DNA of 64,000 nt from Nephrocerus scutellatus (lineage: Eukaryota; Arthropoda; Insecta; Diptera; Pipunculidae), in contig OX352761.1 in assembly GCA_947095585.1 (NCBI GenBank), positions 32,517,777-32,581,776 of the forward strand, read 5' to 3'. Both the position numbers and the translations under genes were made by a program. Positions 21,421 to 33,062 of the stretch are shown one piece after another. Each line of letters opens with the position of its first letter. Positions within the stretch are counted from its first letter, which is position 1. A model generated the notes under the pieces. The model worked only from the letters and a program-made list of their open reading frames with translations. It ran no database searches and was not told the DNA's origin.

Positions 21421-21640
21421 ATGGCATAGTTTCCAAAATTTCAGACCTTAATGACCATATCCCAGCATTTCCATAGGAACAAGTCTCACAGTCGCGCATC
21501 TTAGTCATACACACCGAATTTCATACAAATCGCTTGAGAAATGGCTTAGTTCCCAGAATTCCAGACCCTATTAGCTATATCCCAGAATTTCCATAGGAAC
21601 AATTATTAGCCGCATCCTAGTCCTACATACTGAATTTCCC
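21421..21640 (-). repeat. Family E 120-bp tandem units
   Basis: ATGGCATAGTTTCCAAAATT at 21421 and ATGGCTTAGTTCCCAGAATT at 21541 are exactly 120 bp apart, and each is followed by a CCATATCCCAG...TTTCCATAGGAACAA box. The reverse complement of this unit forms the subrepeats in the 641-bp duplication (for example near 12411 and 12502), linking the two regions. Confidence 0.75.
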
Positions 21641-22339
21641 AAGATTTATGCTTGCTTACCACTACCTTCGTCAGTATTGCGTGGCATAGCTAGGACTTAT
21701 CAGTATCAGTAATAATCTTCTATAGATGGAAAACAAGGATGACAAACATACCCAGCAAACCATCGCCATTAGGACTTATCCCCGGAATACGTCGAAAATT
21801 TAGCCTACCTAGGGACGAGAGTTGTTGAATGGCTGCATTCAACATGAGCGAGTATGTTTAAGAACAGAAATGAGTATGTGTATATTGCGTTCATTTCCAC
21901 AGTTACTATCACCTTAATCAGCACAAAACTCATTTTATATTCTAATTCTTCATAAGGCATGCGAATGAACCCAGTGTGAATAAAACCAATCAAATCCTAA
22001 TCCTAAATTCTATGTCGATTTAGCATATTTTTTTGTCAGTCACTGCGTGTGCAAACTGACTTCATATCATTTTCTTATTATTATGGTATTACGGATATCT
22101 TGAAACTTACGATTTCAATGACAAACTCCTTCATTGTATTATAAGATATCTGGTTCAATCCAAGTTGTTTTGGACTGTTTCAAGTCTGAAATTAACTTTA
22201 TTGTCCCTGACACTCTTACTAATTTTCATTTATGATCTCTTGTCTACTCTTCTGATTCCGATTCAAAAATGGAAGAACATATTGTGTAATATAATAATTA
22301 AAATTTAATTCTTCCAAAATTCAATGCTGTCTCCTCTCA
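21641..22339. other. Non-coding
   Basis: No coding signal; the copy of the 18.4-kb dispersed segment lies at about 22015-22095. Confidence 0.5.
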
Positions 22340-22751
22340 TCCAAACGAACATTATTTCGCAATTCGCGGTACATGTGCGTTAACGACAAGAACAAGAACG
22401 ACAAGAAATATTTCACTACATCCAATCTGGCTACAATCTACAAGGCGTTTATTCACCCCAAACTTGAGTACAATTCTCATATCTGGTCAGGTGCACCTAA
22501 ATCTACCTTGCGTCTGCTAGATAGGATTCAGAAAGGAGCGCTAAAACTCATCGGTTTTCATTGCGAAGTCAATAGACTCTCTTGAACACCGTAGGAACGT
22601 TTCCTTCTTAGCAGTAATTTATCGCTACTACCACCAGCGGTGCTCAAGATAAATAGCCAGTTGCATGCCGCTTCTCATTGAATTAAACCGCAATACTCTT
22701 GGTGTTATAAATGCTCATCAGTTTAACGTTAAGCCAATCTTCGGATGTACT
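22340..22751 (+). pseudogene. LINE-J RT C-terminal fragment, interrupted
   Basis: The plus frame from 22373 reads KYFTTSNLATIYKAF, PKLEYNSHIWSG, then LRLLDRIQKGALKLIG. This is the standard RT C-terminal region of jockey/CR1-type LINEs. Degraded tail sequence continues to about 22751, where the T-run tail of an oppositely oriented LINE-J copy begins, so this older copy appears to have been cut by that insertion. Confidence 0.72.
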
Positions 22752-25640
22752 GTTTTTTTTATATAATTTGTGGACGCTTCAAGGGGTTCACACCGTTGTA
22801 ATGCTCGGCTATATGCCTGGCACAGCGTTGGTGTTAAGGAAAATGAGGAGAAAAAAGGAGCTGTATATGAGCTTGTGTTTTGAGTGCCCGTGGATCATAG
22901 TAATATGGAAAGACAGATCTTGGCAAAGCATTCCACATACGTGTTGTACAACTAAAGAACGAATCTTTGAACTTAACTGTACGTCCAAAGATGGGCTTGA
23001 GGGTAAGCTGATAAGCATTTAGGACACCACGAGTATTGCGGTTGAATTCAACGAGCGGTGGCTATTCTCTTGAGGACCACTGGTGGAAGAAGCGATAAAA
23101 TAGTGACAAAAGGAACCGTTCCTGTGATAAGTTTAATCGCACCGTTTTTAACTCTATCTAGCTGATGCAAAGTAGTTTAAGGCGCACCAGACCAGATATG
23201 ACATTATCTGTAATCAAGTGTAAGGCGAATAATAGCATTGTAGGTAGATAGTAGTCAGATCAGAGGGAGTGAAATATTTCTTGCACCTAGTTAGAAAACC
23301 GAAATATTTCGCTGCATTTTTGGCGACGGTGAACACTTGGTCATTCCAACGAAGCTGGTATTTAACGCACATACCGAGAATTGCGAGTTTTTCGGTTTCC
23401 TCGATGCAAGAGCCATTCATGTATAACGTCATTGAATTTAAGATTCGCTTAAACGACAGGGGATAGCATTGGGTTTTGAAAGCGTTCAATTCCACTCGAT
23501 TGTATTTACCCCATTCTACGATGCTGTCCAGACCAGAATTTAACGTACTTAACATACGCAGTTAATTGAGTTCAACTTATATGAGAAGCTAAGAGTGCTG
23601 TCGTCAGCGAAAGAGTGAACTGGGTAAGAAGTCGCATATAAGAGATCACTAATAAAAAAACAACCCATAAAAATTAAAAATGTTCATGTGAATTCTCTAA
23701 TAGGAGATACATATGTGTGCAAAGTTTGAATCGGGTTAATTTGGAAAAAATTAATATAACAGCCCCTTCACTTCAAAATTTTTTCAAGAACTGTGTCACC
23801 GGAGCTACACAAGGGTTAAAAAAATTTGTGTGGGAGCCCCCCGACCCCGAGGTCAAATTTTAATAGAAAGTATTGTCACCGGAAATATACATGTGTGCAA
23901 AATTTCAATAAAATCCGGCTTTGGGAAGTGAGTTAAAAATTGATCAGAAAATCTGACCAGCCAGCCAGCCACGTGCACGCGAAGTTAATATAGAGAATTT
24001 AAAAAATTAAAAATTAAAATTAATAAAAATTAAAATTTTTCTTGTAATTTCTCTAATCGGGGATACAAACACACACACTCACTGCGTGCTCGTTTTGTGG
24101 CAAGATCATCCACCAAATGACCAAACAGCTCAGACTTTGCCGTGATCTGATGCGATATAGCGATATTTAAAAATTGAATATGGGGGTCCCCAGGGGGCCG
24201 ATCACTCCAAATTTTTACAAAAAGTGTTTTCCATCGAAGACACACATGTGTACAAAATTTAAAGAAAATCGGGTAAATTTTGTAAAATATTTGTATGGGA
24301 GCCCCCCGACCCCGAGGTCCGAGGAGCCTCAAATTTTAATAGAAAGTATTGTCACCGGAAAACGACTGCATAAAAATGCATTTTCGACAAGAGAACTTGA
24401 TACCAAACTCTGTCAAATGCTTTGAAAATTTCGAGTGTAACTGCTTTTCTTTCACCAAATTGATGCAAAGCCTCGTTCGGTAAAATATACCATCAAATCG
24501 CGAAAATCGCCCACGAAGTCCATACTGCGGGTCACCAAATATTTCGTTAGTTTCAAGATATTTCAAGAGCTGATCAGCTGACCAAGAGTTGATCAGCATT
24601 TCCATGACTTTGGATGTAAGTGCTATGGGTTGGTACGAAAAAGGAGACGACGGCTCACCTTTTTTTGGTATGGGCTGGACAAAGACTATTTTCCAACATC
24701 TTGGGAAGAGTTCAGCAGAATAGGAAGAATGGAAAACTTATGCAATGGTAATTCCAGCTTGGTAGAACACCTCTTCAGAACTAATGGGGAAATATCTGGC
24801 CCAGCGGATTTGTGAGTGTTGAGATCGTTTAAAACTCTAGCAACTGCACAAGTACGAATGAAAATATGTCCCATAGAGTGTTCAATACTCACATGTGCAG
24901 GCAGCAGTAATGCACAATCTGGAAGCTGCAAATTGAGCAGCAAACACATTGGCCTTGTACTTAGAGCTGACAACTGGAATGTTGACTCGCCGAAGATGGT
25001 CATTACAATCATTTCTGGCTCGTTTAAAATTTATTCGGTTTTCCTCAGTCGGGTTTACTTTTTAAAACCGAAAGCATACCTCTCTAATCCTAGAAGCCTC
25101 TTTACATCTCGAGTCATAACATCCATCCTCCTTTAGTTTGACAGACTTATTCTTGAAAGGGATAAACTTTCTCATACCAATAAGAATGATGTTTGTGATC
25201 GCATCAGCGGCGGCATCCACGTTGCTATAGCGAAACAACAGCGACCAGTTAATTTTCCCAAAGAAGTTGTTAAGGAAGTCCCAATTGGCTTTCTTGTTTT
25301 GCCATACTGTTTTTTTTTGGAACTGCGTGGTTTATTAACGAGAAATTAGCTGATACTACACAATGGTCTAACGAGCCTAGAGGCGATAATACATTGACGG
25401 AGTATTTATCAGAAGAAGGGTAAGGAATAAGTCAAGGGTGTTTGCAAAATGATTTTCAATGTCAGGTACTCTTGTAGGCTCATTTGCAAACTGAGTAAGG
25501 TGAATAAACTCAGCGAATATCTCAACACACCTTCCGTCGGTTATTGTCTGGCCAGAATGGAGAAGCCACCCAGAATTGTGAACATTATAATTGCCCGCAA
25601 TAACGATTTCAGTGTTATGATCTTTTGTCACAATTTTTGA
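22752..25640 (-). pseudogene. LINE-J copy, endonuclease C-terminus to 3' tail, with family A insert
   Basis: The longest LINE-J copy here. From 25640 downward: the endonuclease C-terminal part with VIAGNYNVHN, DGRCVEIFAEF, NEPTRVPD and TLDLFLT; a linker (25000-25260); RT start with LNTHKSAGPDISPLVLK (25012-24686); the RT middle (24605-24358). After a 700-bp family A insertion come the RT C-terminus (23555-23214, with VEWGKYNRVELNAFKTQ and TPSDLTTIY) and the 3' tail. The T-run at 22752 is its poly(A) on the other strand. There are frame breaks throughout. Role when intact: nicking the target and copying its RNA there. Confidence 0.78.
23652..24358 (+). repeat. Two adjacent family A copies inserted in LINE-J
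   Basis: Copy 1 (23652-24007) has both ends: AAACAACCCATAAAAATT and CGCGAAGTTAATATAGAGAATTT. Copy 2 (about 24020-24358) starts with a related left end, contains an AC-rich start like the 53.5-kb copy and lacks the right end. LINE-J sequence stops at about 23652 and resumes at 24358 at nearly the next position of the LINE, by comparison with 3505-3600. Confidence 0.75.
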
Positions 25641-26868
25641 GTTGAAACATTGTCTAGGTTCGGGCTTCTATGTAAAAAATGCGTTTGAGCCTTGACTTTG
25701 AACCATATGAAATTAAATTACGGATTCAATCATTGCCTGAGTTAAGGCAAAAGTTGAAACGCAACATCACTACGGACTTAAATTGCGAGTCCTCGCCGAG
25801 GGAAAAATAATGTCACTATGTGGGCGGATTTAATTTTTATTTAATCAGAGGTATCGGAATCAAATACCTGAGTTTCGCTCATCGCCAGAATTGCTGACCT
25901 GTGGACATGTACATGTTTAAGCACAGCAAAAAAATTCGTTCTCAGTTCACAAATGATGCTGAGATCCACTCTGAAATCACACATAACTATAAAAAACAAA
26001 CACGAAACACAACTTACCACTTCTTTTTGCCAAACTGGGAAGTGGATGTCTCACAATGGAATATTGACACCAATTGTCGCCAGTGAAGAGTAAAAGCACC
26101 AGAAGAAACATACACTCACATTCCGCTATTTGATTGCTTAAGAATTAGATCATTACACTGCCGCATGCATACCATACAACAATTATAATTCTCCATATTC
26201 CTTAGCTGGGCTTTTGAGGGTAGGGTACACGGACACCACTCACTGAAATTTGCACTTAATGACCAAGCGACCCTGCGAGCCGTTATTGTATGCAAACACA
26301 AAACTGCATTTTTACTTTTACTTCGTATTTTCGACAGCGTGCGTACTGGAGTGCACAATGGTGATTGGGAGACAACTGTTGAGTTTATAAATTCTTTCTT
26401 TAGCCGACAATACGTATGTGTAAAGCTTTGCCAAACTTTATTTTCGCATCATTTTGATCCTCTTTTCCCCTTGTAAACCTTAAACTAGCAATCTAACAAG
26501 ACCCTTTATGAGTACTCAAATTATAAACAAACAAAAAACACCCATTTCTGCTATTAAATTTATATTCACTGCAATTCCAGGCAATACCACACACACACTT
26601 ATGTACAAGTCAAATGTTACGACATCACGCTAACTTAAATTTTACCACCAACCCACATCAAAAAGCTCATGTAAAATTTATGAATTTGGTAAAAACGACA
26701 TAAGTCCATTTTTAAGGAAATTAAGTTAAGTATACAGAACTATTTAGAAAAAATTATATTTTCGTTTGGTCTTAACAGCATAAGTCTTGGTGGTCAGAAT
26801 TCAAAGTTATTTAGTGGTCCCAAACACATATTTTCAATGTTGAAAAAATTATGTTTAATCAAAATGAA
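25641..26868. other. Unrecognised sequence
   Basis: Open frames of 60-80 codons on both strands have no motif I recognise. 26116-26358 on the minus strand is Cys-rich but lacks any ordered zinc pattern. Confidence 0.4.
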
Positions 26869-27010
26869 CTCCACATATGTTGTTTTGACCGAGCCAAAAG
26901 TTCCAATGTTTTGAAATAATGTATGATCAAAATAACATAACTCCACATGTGTTGTTTTGACCGAACTAAAAGTTCTACTATTTTAAATTAATGTATAGTC
27001 AACATAACTC
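26869..27010 (+). repeat. Two ~72-bp direct repeats
   Basis: AACTCCACATATGTTGTTTTGACCGAGCC...AAAAGTTCCA and its diverged copy follow each other directly, with the phrase GTTGTTTTGACCGA in both. A looser relative lies near 31440. Confidence 0.7.
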
Positions 27011-27506
27011 CAATTTTGCTGTTTTTTCGCGTTTGATTAAGTAAAAACATGAGAAAAAAAGTGTTTAGTTCACTACGTTTTTTTATTTTTACTGTCGTTT
27101 ACTTTTTTGCTTAAAAATAATGCCCTGGTGTTTGCAGTTGAGAGAGAAACCGTTATGTTTTGGTATTTTCAACTACTATCCAGACCATCTGTGTAGAGGT
27201 ACAAAATCGTACAGGCAATTTGACACGCAGTATTTAGAAGGTCTTCTTTTTTCAGTATTAAGTGAAAATTTGTGCAGTGCAGTTGATCATAGCTTGTGTC
27301 TAATACAAAATATAATACTGCATAGTCGAGCAAGAAAATTAGTAGAATTAGCACGGACAGGTAAATATTAATAATAAGACACACGATTATAGAAACATTT
27401 TTATAGCAATTATAAATCTTTTGTTGTTAAACGTAATTATAGGACCTAAATCAGCTGAGAGCGATCATTCAGCAAAAAAAATGATAAGTTCCGAAAACTT
27501 ATTCTT
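27011..27506. other. Non-coding
   Basis: Contains an 83-codon open frame at 27120-27371 (plus) with no recognisable motif and no support from neighbours. Confidence 0.45.
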
Positions 27507-28410
27507 TTTTTTTTTTTTTTATTTCCCAATTTTATATTACATCTGTCTTATCGACACCTGGTAATTATTATAAGAGATAATTAGCGGGATAAACTTTATA
27601 ACTTGCAGCAATTGCCTTACAGATACTTGTTTAACGATACAGAATATTAATATTTTTTTTTTACATAATTACAGTTACATTACAGATTAAAACGTTCATT
27701 GAATATAGCTTTTCTTTATTTAATTATATTGGAGGTCTACCGGTTTGCGTCTTCTCTATCGTCTTCTTGTGTTGGTTACTTGTTCGGGTATGCTTTGTAT
27801 TAGATCATTTGTGTGATTACAAAGCGCGATTTGATGTTTTCTGCTTATCATTTTTATTTCGTCTTTTACAGTGAGGATGTTGAGATCACGTTGTAAGTCT
27901 TCATTGGTTATATACCATGGTGCGTTTACAATGGTTCTGAGAATTTTTGTTTGCAGTCTTTGAATCATGCTGATATTTGTCGTACAGGCAGTTCCCCATA
28001 TTTGAATCCCGTAAGTCCATATTGGTTTTATGATAGTTTTATATATTAATAGTTTTTTTTCTCTTGATAACTTTGAATTCTTCCCTAGAAGCCAGAAAAG
28101 TTGTTTGAATTTGTTTTTTATTGGGTTTCGTTTATAGATTATATGAGGTTTCCAAGTCAATTTTTTGTCTATTAATATACCCAGGTATTTAGCTTCATTG
28201 TCAAGCTCGTTGTTTAAGCTTATAATTTATGGATTATAATTTCTTTTTGTAGTGTATACAACTTGTGTTGTTTTGTCCTCGTTTATCTTGATTCCCCATT
28301 TGAGGAACCATTCTACTGTCCTGTACAGCGCTATTCTGACTTGTTCTATGGATAGTTTTATGCATTTGTTTGAGGATAGGATTTTATATGGTACTTTAAG
28401 AAGACACATT
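27507..28410 (-). pseudogene. Jockey-type LINE, 5'-truncated 3' part
   Basis: The minus frame from 28160 reads LTWKPHI-like sequence at its start, then LFWLLGKNSKLS, LLIYKTIIKPIWTYGIQIWG, NISMIQRLQTKILRTI, NAPWYI. This is the diagnostic RT C-terminus of jockey/Doc/F-type elements. Just upstream (28409-28227) WFLKWGIKINEDKT matches the preceding RT block in another frame. A 3' region with AATAAA ends at a T-run (27507-27524), which is the poly(A) on the opposite strand. 5' truncation near 28410 is typical of incomplete target-primed reverse transcription. Confidence 0.85.
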
Positions 28411-28672
28411 ATTTAAAAATGCGTTTCTTAAAGAGTCATCCATTGTGCCAGACTTGAATCCTCGATTATTGGAGTTAATCCATTTTTCTGACGATTAATA
28501 CCCTAACCTAATAATTTTGTTATATTTAATATTAGATTTTTAAAACATTTATAATTCTTTTTATTATTACATAAAAACATTGCTAAAAATTTCAAAACTA
28601 GATTTAAAACAAACTAATTAAATTTAAGGAAAAGCTGAATGATTGGGCTAGTCCCTTCAAAGTAAGGTTGGC

Positions 28673-28691
28673 GCGAGGCCAATAACCTCGC
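28673..28691 (+). other. Conserved 5'-leader hairpin of the RTE element
   Basis: GCGAGG (28673-28678) pairs with CCTCGC (28686-28691) around a 7-base loop. The copy at 47191-47209 (minus) keeps both arms exactly while the loop differs. It lies about 90 bases before the endonuclease reading frame. Confidence 0.7.
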
Positions 28692-28779
28692 CTGTAAAAA
28701 AATTATTATTACGGAACACAAAATCAGCCTCGGATACACTTATGAACGACGACGACCACGGCAATGAAAACGGCTTAAC

Positions 28780-30036
28780 GATTTAAGAATTTTCTCATGG
28801 AACGTACGCTCACTGTATAGTGCTCGAGCTGCACAGCAGCTAGCCGATACCCTGTCCAAATATAATGCTGACTTAACAGAAATTCAGGAGATGCGGTGGA
28901 CAGGGAATGGTGTCTTACAAAAATCAGAATATGACATTTATTACAGCTGTCATGCAAGACATCATGTGCTCGGGGTGGGGTTTCTAGTCAGCAAAAGAAT
29001 GAAACCCACCGTTATCGGCTTTAATGCAGTAAATGAACGGCTATGCACCCTTCGCGTGTGGGGCAAATTTAAAAACATAAGCCTCATAAACGTTCACGCA
29101 TCTACAGAGGATTACCCGGATGATGAAAAAGAAGAATTCTTTGAATCTGTCGAACGGGAACTCCATGCCTGCCCTCAGTATGATGTAAAAATCATTCTGG
29201 GGGATATGAATGCTAAAATAGGTAGGGAGCCAGTATTCAGGCAGTACATTGGCATCCATAGCTTACACGAGAACACTAACGACAATGGACAATGAGTTAT
29301 AGAGATGGCAGCAAGCAATAATTTGGTCGTTGCGAGTACAAGGTTTGCGCGTAAAAATATACACAAAGCCACCTGGGTATCTCCCGATGGAGCCACTCGC
29401 AACCAGATAGACCACATGTTGATAGACCGCCGCCACAACCCGAACCTGATGACGGTACGAACGTACCGAGGTGCCAACGTCGACTTGGACCACTGTCTTG
29501 TTGGTATGGTGCTCCGAGCGCGAATTGCATCATCATGGAAGACTGTATCCGCGAATCAGATTCGAGTCAACACGGCTGCCCTTCGCAATGAAGAGACCAG
29601 CAACAACTACGGTCAAGCGATAAGACTCGCCCTAAATGCAGGGAGAGGAAGTCCTGGGGCTGAGATGTCAGGCGCAGAAGAGAAATGGACACGCCTTAAG
29701 AATACTGTCATTAGTACTGCTGACTCCATCTTAGGCAGTAGTCGTAGAGATCGAAACGACTGGTTCGATGACGAATGTAAGCTAGCGACTGAACTTAAGA
29801 ATGTTGCGTACCGAGCAATGCAACAATCTCATAGAACGCGGGCACGCGAAGATGAATATAAAGAGCTCAGAAGATATGAAAAAACAGTTCACCGGCGAAA
29901 GAAAGCAGCCTGGGAGAAGAATCTCGTCCGTGAACTGGAACAGTACAAAGAGGCGCGGAAGTTCTACCAAAGAGTCCTCGGTATGACGCAATATACACCG
30001 CGTTGCACATACTGCAAGGACAAAGAGGTAATCTGA
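28780..30036 (+). pseudogene. RTE endonuclease domain and linker
   Basis: The reading starts with FSWNVRSLY near 28785, followed by an E-x-R-W block (EIQEMRW), LINVHAS, ILGDMNAKIG and RNQIDHMLID: the ordered metal-binding and catalytic blocks of exonuclease-endonuclease-phosphatase folds. An in-frame TGA at 29293-29295 interrupts it; the 46.9-kb copy has CGA there. A lysine/arginine-rich linker follows, and the frame ends at 30036 because of a missing base near 30027. This domain nicks target DNA to prime reverse transcription. Database entries often label RTE endonucleases as craniofacial development protein 2-like. Confidence 0.88.
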
Positions 30037-31019
30037 TCGCCGATCTTAAAGGCATCTTAGAGCGATGGAAAGAGCACTTTCATGAGTTGCTAAATGGCCA
30101 GCTAACTGAGGAATTGGAGGCTCCACCAATGACCGAAGATCATACTATGCTGCCGCCACCAAGCATATTCGAAGTTAGCAGAGCGACAAATCAGCTCAAA
30201 AATAATAAGGCCCCGGGATCTGATGGGATCCCAGCGGAACTGATAAAAATAGGAGGCCCCACATTACACCACGCAATTCATGAAATAATAGTGCAAGTAT
30301 GGAAAGCAGAAGTTATGCCAGAAGACTGGCGAAGAGGCATCCTGTGCCCCATACATAAGAAGGGAGATATCACAAAATGCAGCAATTATCGCGGTATAAC
30401 GGTGTTGAGTACCCGACTACGTAGGTTGACCATGACCAATGTTATAAGCCAAGTAAAAATATTCGGATCATTATCAAGCCCATTCAACATCTATAACGGG
30501 CTCCGACAAGGGGATGGACTGGCCTGCATCCTCTTCAACCTGGCGTTGGAGAAAGTGATCCGAGACTCTGACGTAACGGTGAGAGGAACAATTCTCTATA
30601 AGTCCATTCAGATACTGGCTTACGCAGACGATATTGACATCGTTGGTAGAAACCAAAGAGCTGTACAGGAAGCTTTCATCCAGATAGAGCAGGCGGCACG
30701 AGATCTGGGGCTGCACATAAATGAGAGCAAAACAAAGTACATGGTGGCCACGTCTGCGAGTAGAAGATCCAACATTGGTCCCTCAATTCAGATAGTGGAG
30801 CGCGAATTTGAAGTAGTGCAATCCTTTAACTATCTCGGGTCAACTATAGCAGCCGATAACAGCATGGAACCAGAAATACGCGCACGGTTGCTTAAAGCCA
30901 ACAAAGCCTACTATAGCCTGTCAAGCCTCTTTAAATCCAGGAACTTAACCATAACATCCAAGCTGCTGATATATAAGACAATGGTCATACCAGTACTTAC
31001 ATATGGATCCGAGACGTGA
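30003..31019 (+). pseudogene. RTE reverse transcriptase
   Basis: The sequence contains KNNKAPGSDGIPAELIK, MPEDWRRGILCPIHKKGD, NYRGITVLS, GLRQGDGLACILFNLALE and the catalytic AYADDIDIVG, then FNYLGSTIAADNSMEPEI and LIYKTMVIPVLTYGSET. These are RT blocks in order and RTE-like in wording. A stretch between NYRGITVLS and the GLRQGD block seems shortened: the F-x-D-F-x-x-A-F/Y-D block found in the 47.4-kb fragment is missing, so an internal deletion removed part of the palm. The frame closes at a TGA where the family has tryptophan. Confidence 0.88.
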
Positions 31020-31132
31020 GTGCTTAGCAAAAAGCATTCTGACCTCTTAGCCGCGTTAGAGAGAAAAGTCTTACGGAGAATTATTGGCCCCGTAATGATG
31101 AGATCTACGAGCGTTACCGCGATGTCAACATC

Positions 31133-31387
31133 GTGAAGAAAATTAAGCACGTTAGGCTCCAGTGGGCAGGATACCTAGCTCGCATGAGCGAAGAGGATCC
31201 TGCTCGGAAAGTCCTTTTCGGTAGGATTTATGGAACACGACAGCGAGGCCGGCCAAGCCTACGCTGGAGGGATGGCGTAGACCAGGACGCCCAGAGTTTA
31301 GGGATGCCAAACTGGATGACATCGGCTCGAAATTGGGACCGGTGGAGAGACTTTTTGCGGGAGGCCAGGACCGGACCTCGGTTGTAG
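31133..31387 (+). pseudogene. RTE C-terminal domain
   Basis: Encodes LQWAGYLARMSEEDPARK, RGRPSLRWRDGVDQDAQ and WMTSARNWDRWRDFLREA, the recurrent C-terminus of RTE ORF2 proteins, and ends at a natural-looking stop close to the element 3' end. It is separated from RT by a nonsense codon and a short deletion. Confidence 0.87.
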
Positions 31388-31552
31388 AGCCAAATATGAT
31401 GAATTAAGTTTAAAAAGCCCGTTACTCAAAACTATGATTTTGGACATACGTCGTTTTGATCAAACTTCATAGATAATGATACCTTATTTTTCTGACATTA
31501 CACTTTGAAAAAGTAGAACTTACGTCATAGAAACTAATACTACTTAGGAACA

Positions 31553-32121
31553 GAAAAAACAACCCATAAAAATTTTCATGTAAATTCTCTGATCGGAGAT
31601 TAGATTTTGGTGGTGAATTCCCTATTTAGTGGTGAAAACATAGCAGCCACAGCGCACGGTTAGTACGACGTATACACAACGATGTACGAAGTAGAAGTAC
31701 GACTAAAATTATTTCTTTTGAGTTGAGTTAAGCTGAGTGCAAAACCAGTTCTTCATATACTCGTAATATTGTAGAAAACACAAACTATCTATACTCTCTA
31801 CTATCTGCTCTCTGCTCTCTGCTGCAAGGCAACAACAAAAGCCCAATCGTTTGAGCAGCGCTGCCTACACGCGTCACTCATCAGTGCACACAGAACATAT
31901 TATAGTATGATCTGAAAAAAAAATGGAAAATTTGTATCGGAGCCCCCCGATCCCTCAGCCTGATCTTTCTGAAATTTTAATAGAAAGCACTATCAACGGA
32001 AATATTCATGTGAGCAAAATTTCAATAATGTCGGGCTTTGGGAAGTGGGTTAAAAATTGATCAGAAAATCTGACCAGCCAGCCAGCCACACGTGCACGCG
32101 AAGTTAATATAGAGAATTTAA
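31553..32121 (+). repeat. Family A copy with both ends
   Basis: The left end AAACAACCCATAAAAATT is at 31556 and the right end CGCGAAGTTAATATAGAGAATTTA is at about 32098-32121. Only one or so core units remain, next to a unique 300-bp insert (31610-31900) with TCTGCTCTCTGCTCTCTGC. CCAGCCAGCCAGCCAC precedes the right end. Confidence 0.8.
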
Positions 32122-32180
32122 TAAGAGATAATAAATTTAAATTATTTTTATTTTTTTTTGCTCGCTGTCATTTTATTTAA

Positions 32181-32632
32181 TAACTAGTTAAGTGGCTGGC
32201 TATACGCGGTTGTAAAATTTGACACTAATATCGGCCCCACACCCTCCCCCTAAACAATCGAACAATCGACCCCCTCCAATGAGACTATCACTATTTTTCT
32301 CAGGAACACCGAAAACTATGGGATCGATACTTATATCGACCACCTCCCACCCCCTTTCTGTTGACGTTACCGTTAGAGGTGTTTCACCATCACTATTCAT
32401 CTGAAAAATATGACCCCCACACCCCCTCCCTTCAGACACCATTCGAACGCCTTACCATCACCATTTACTTCAGTAACCCCGAAAACTATAGAATCGACAC
32501 CAAAATCGGTAAAAACCTCACCCCATCAGACAGTATGTTTTATTCCACGTGGTAAATGATAATATGTGTAACAAGTTTTGTTGAAATTTGTCAAGGCGTT
32601 CCAGAGTTAGAAGGCACAAACACACACATAAA
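32181..32632 (+). repeat. Family B copy (Helentron/DINE-1-like)
   Basis: Starts near ACTAGTTAAGTGGCTGGC, continues with units containing GACACTAATATCGG, GAAAACTATGGGATCGATAC and GAAAACTATAGAATCGACAC, and ends with AAATTTGTCAAGGCGTTCCAGAGTTAG and a CACACACA run. The end structure matches insect Helentron-type non-autonomous elements. Confidence 0.75.
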
Positions 32633-33062
32633 TTCTCTGTTTTACTCGTTTATACTATGTAGATAGATAATAAGACTGATTTAAAAAAATATTTTAAATA
32701 AGTTATGATCTCGTTATCATACTCGTAGTGGCAATTAGAGACTGAACGTCACAACTTAAATCACTATGTAGGCATAAAAGTCTATGCAAATTTAAAATAA
32801 ATTTCAAGACAACTTTAAATTCTCAGTAAATTTATCAACAAATCTCCGCAACTAAATCAAAGTCTCTAACGGCAGCACAAGTCCAAGGGCAGTTGCTTTC
32901 GGATATAGCATCGAAGGTACTCAAAGGAATTAAATTTTTTTTTATAAGGTTTCTTATTAAGTGCACGAAGAAAAGTTTCAGTTCTTCGGAGATATTGAAT
33001 ATGAACAGATGAAGTTTTCGCAAAAGTAATTAGGTAAGAAGCCAAACTTTTAGAATGACGGA

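Larger units (their letters stand above)
28628..31405 (+). mobile_element. RTE-type LINE, longest copy, inactivated
   Basis: One element with an apurinic-type endonuclease, a linker, reverse transcriptase and the RTE-type C-terminus. It begins at about 28628, where the sequence starts to match the second copy at 47262 (minus strand), and ends after GGTTGTAGAGCCAAATATGATGAA. The related copy at 37011 ends in ATG repeats, and RTE elements end in short tandem repeats instead of long poly(A). Inactivating changes include TGA codons at 28765 and 29293, a one-base loss near 30027, a TGA at 31017, and about 35 bp lost near 31090. Confidence 0.9.

Noticed and set aside
28891..31387. Host genes for an endonuclease such as craniofacial development protein 2
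   Set aside because: The endonuclease is followed in the same element by RT and the RTE C-terminus, and second copies exist in the window; such database names come from RTE elements.
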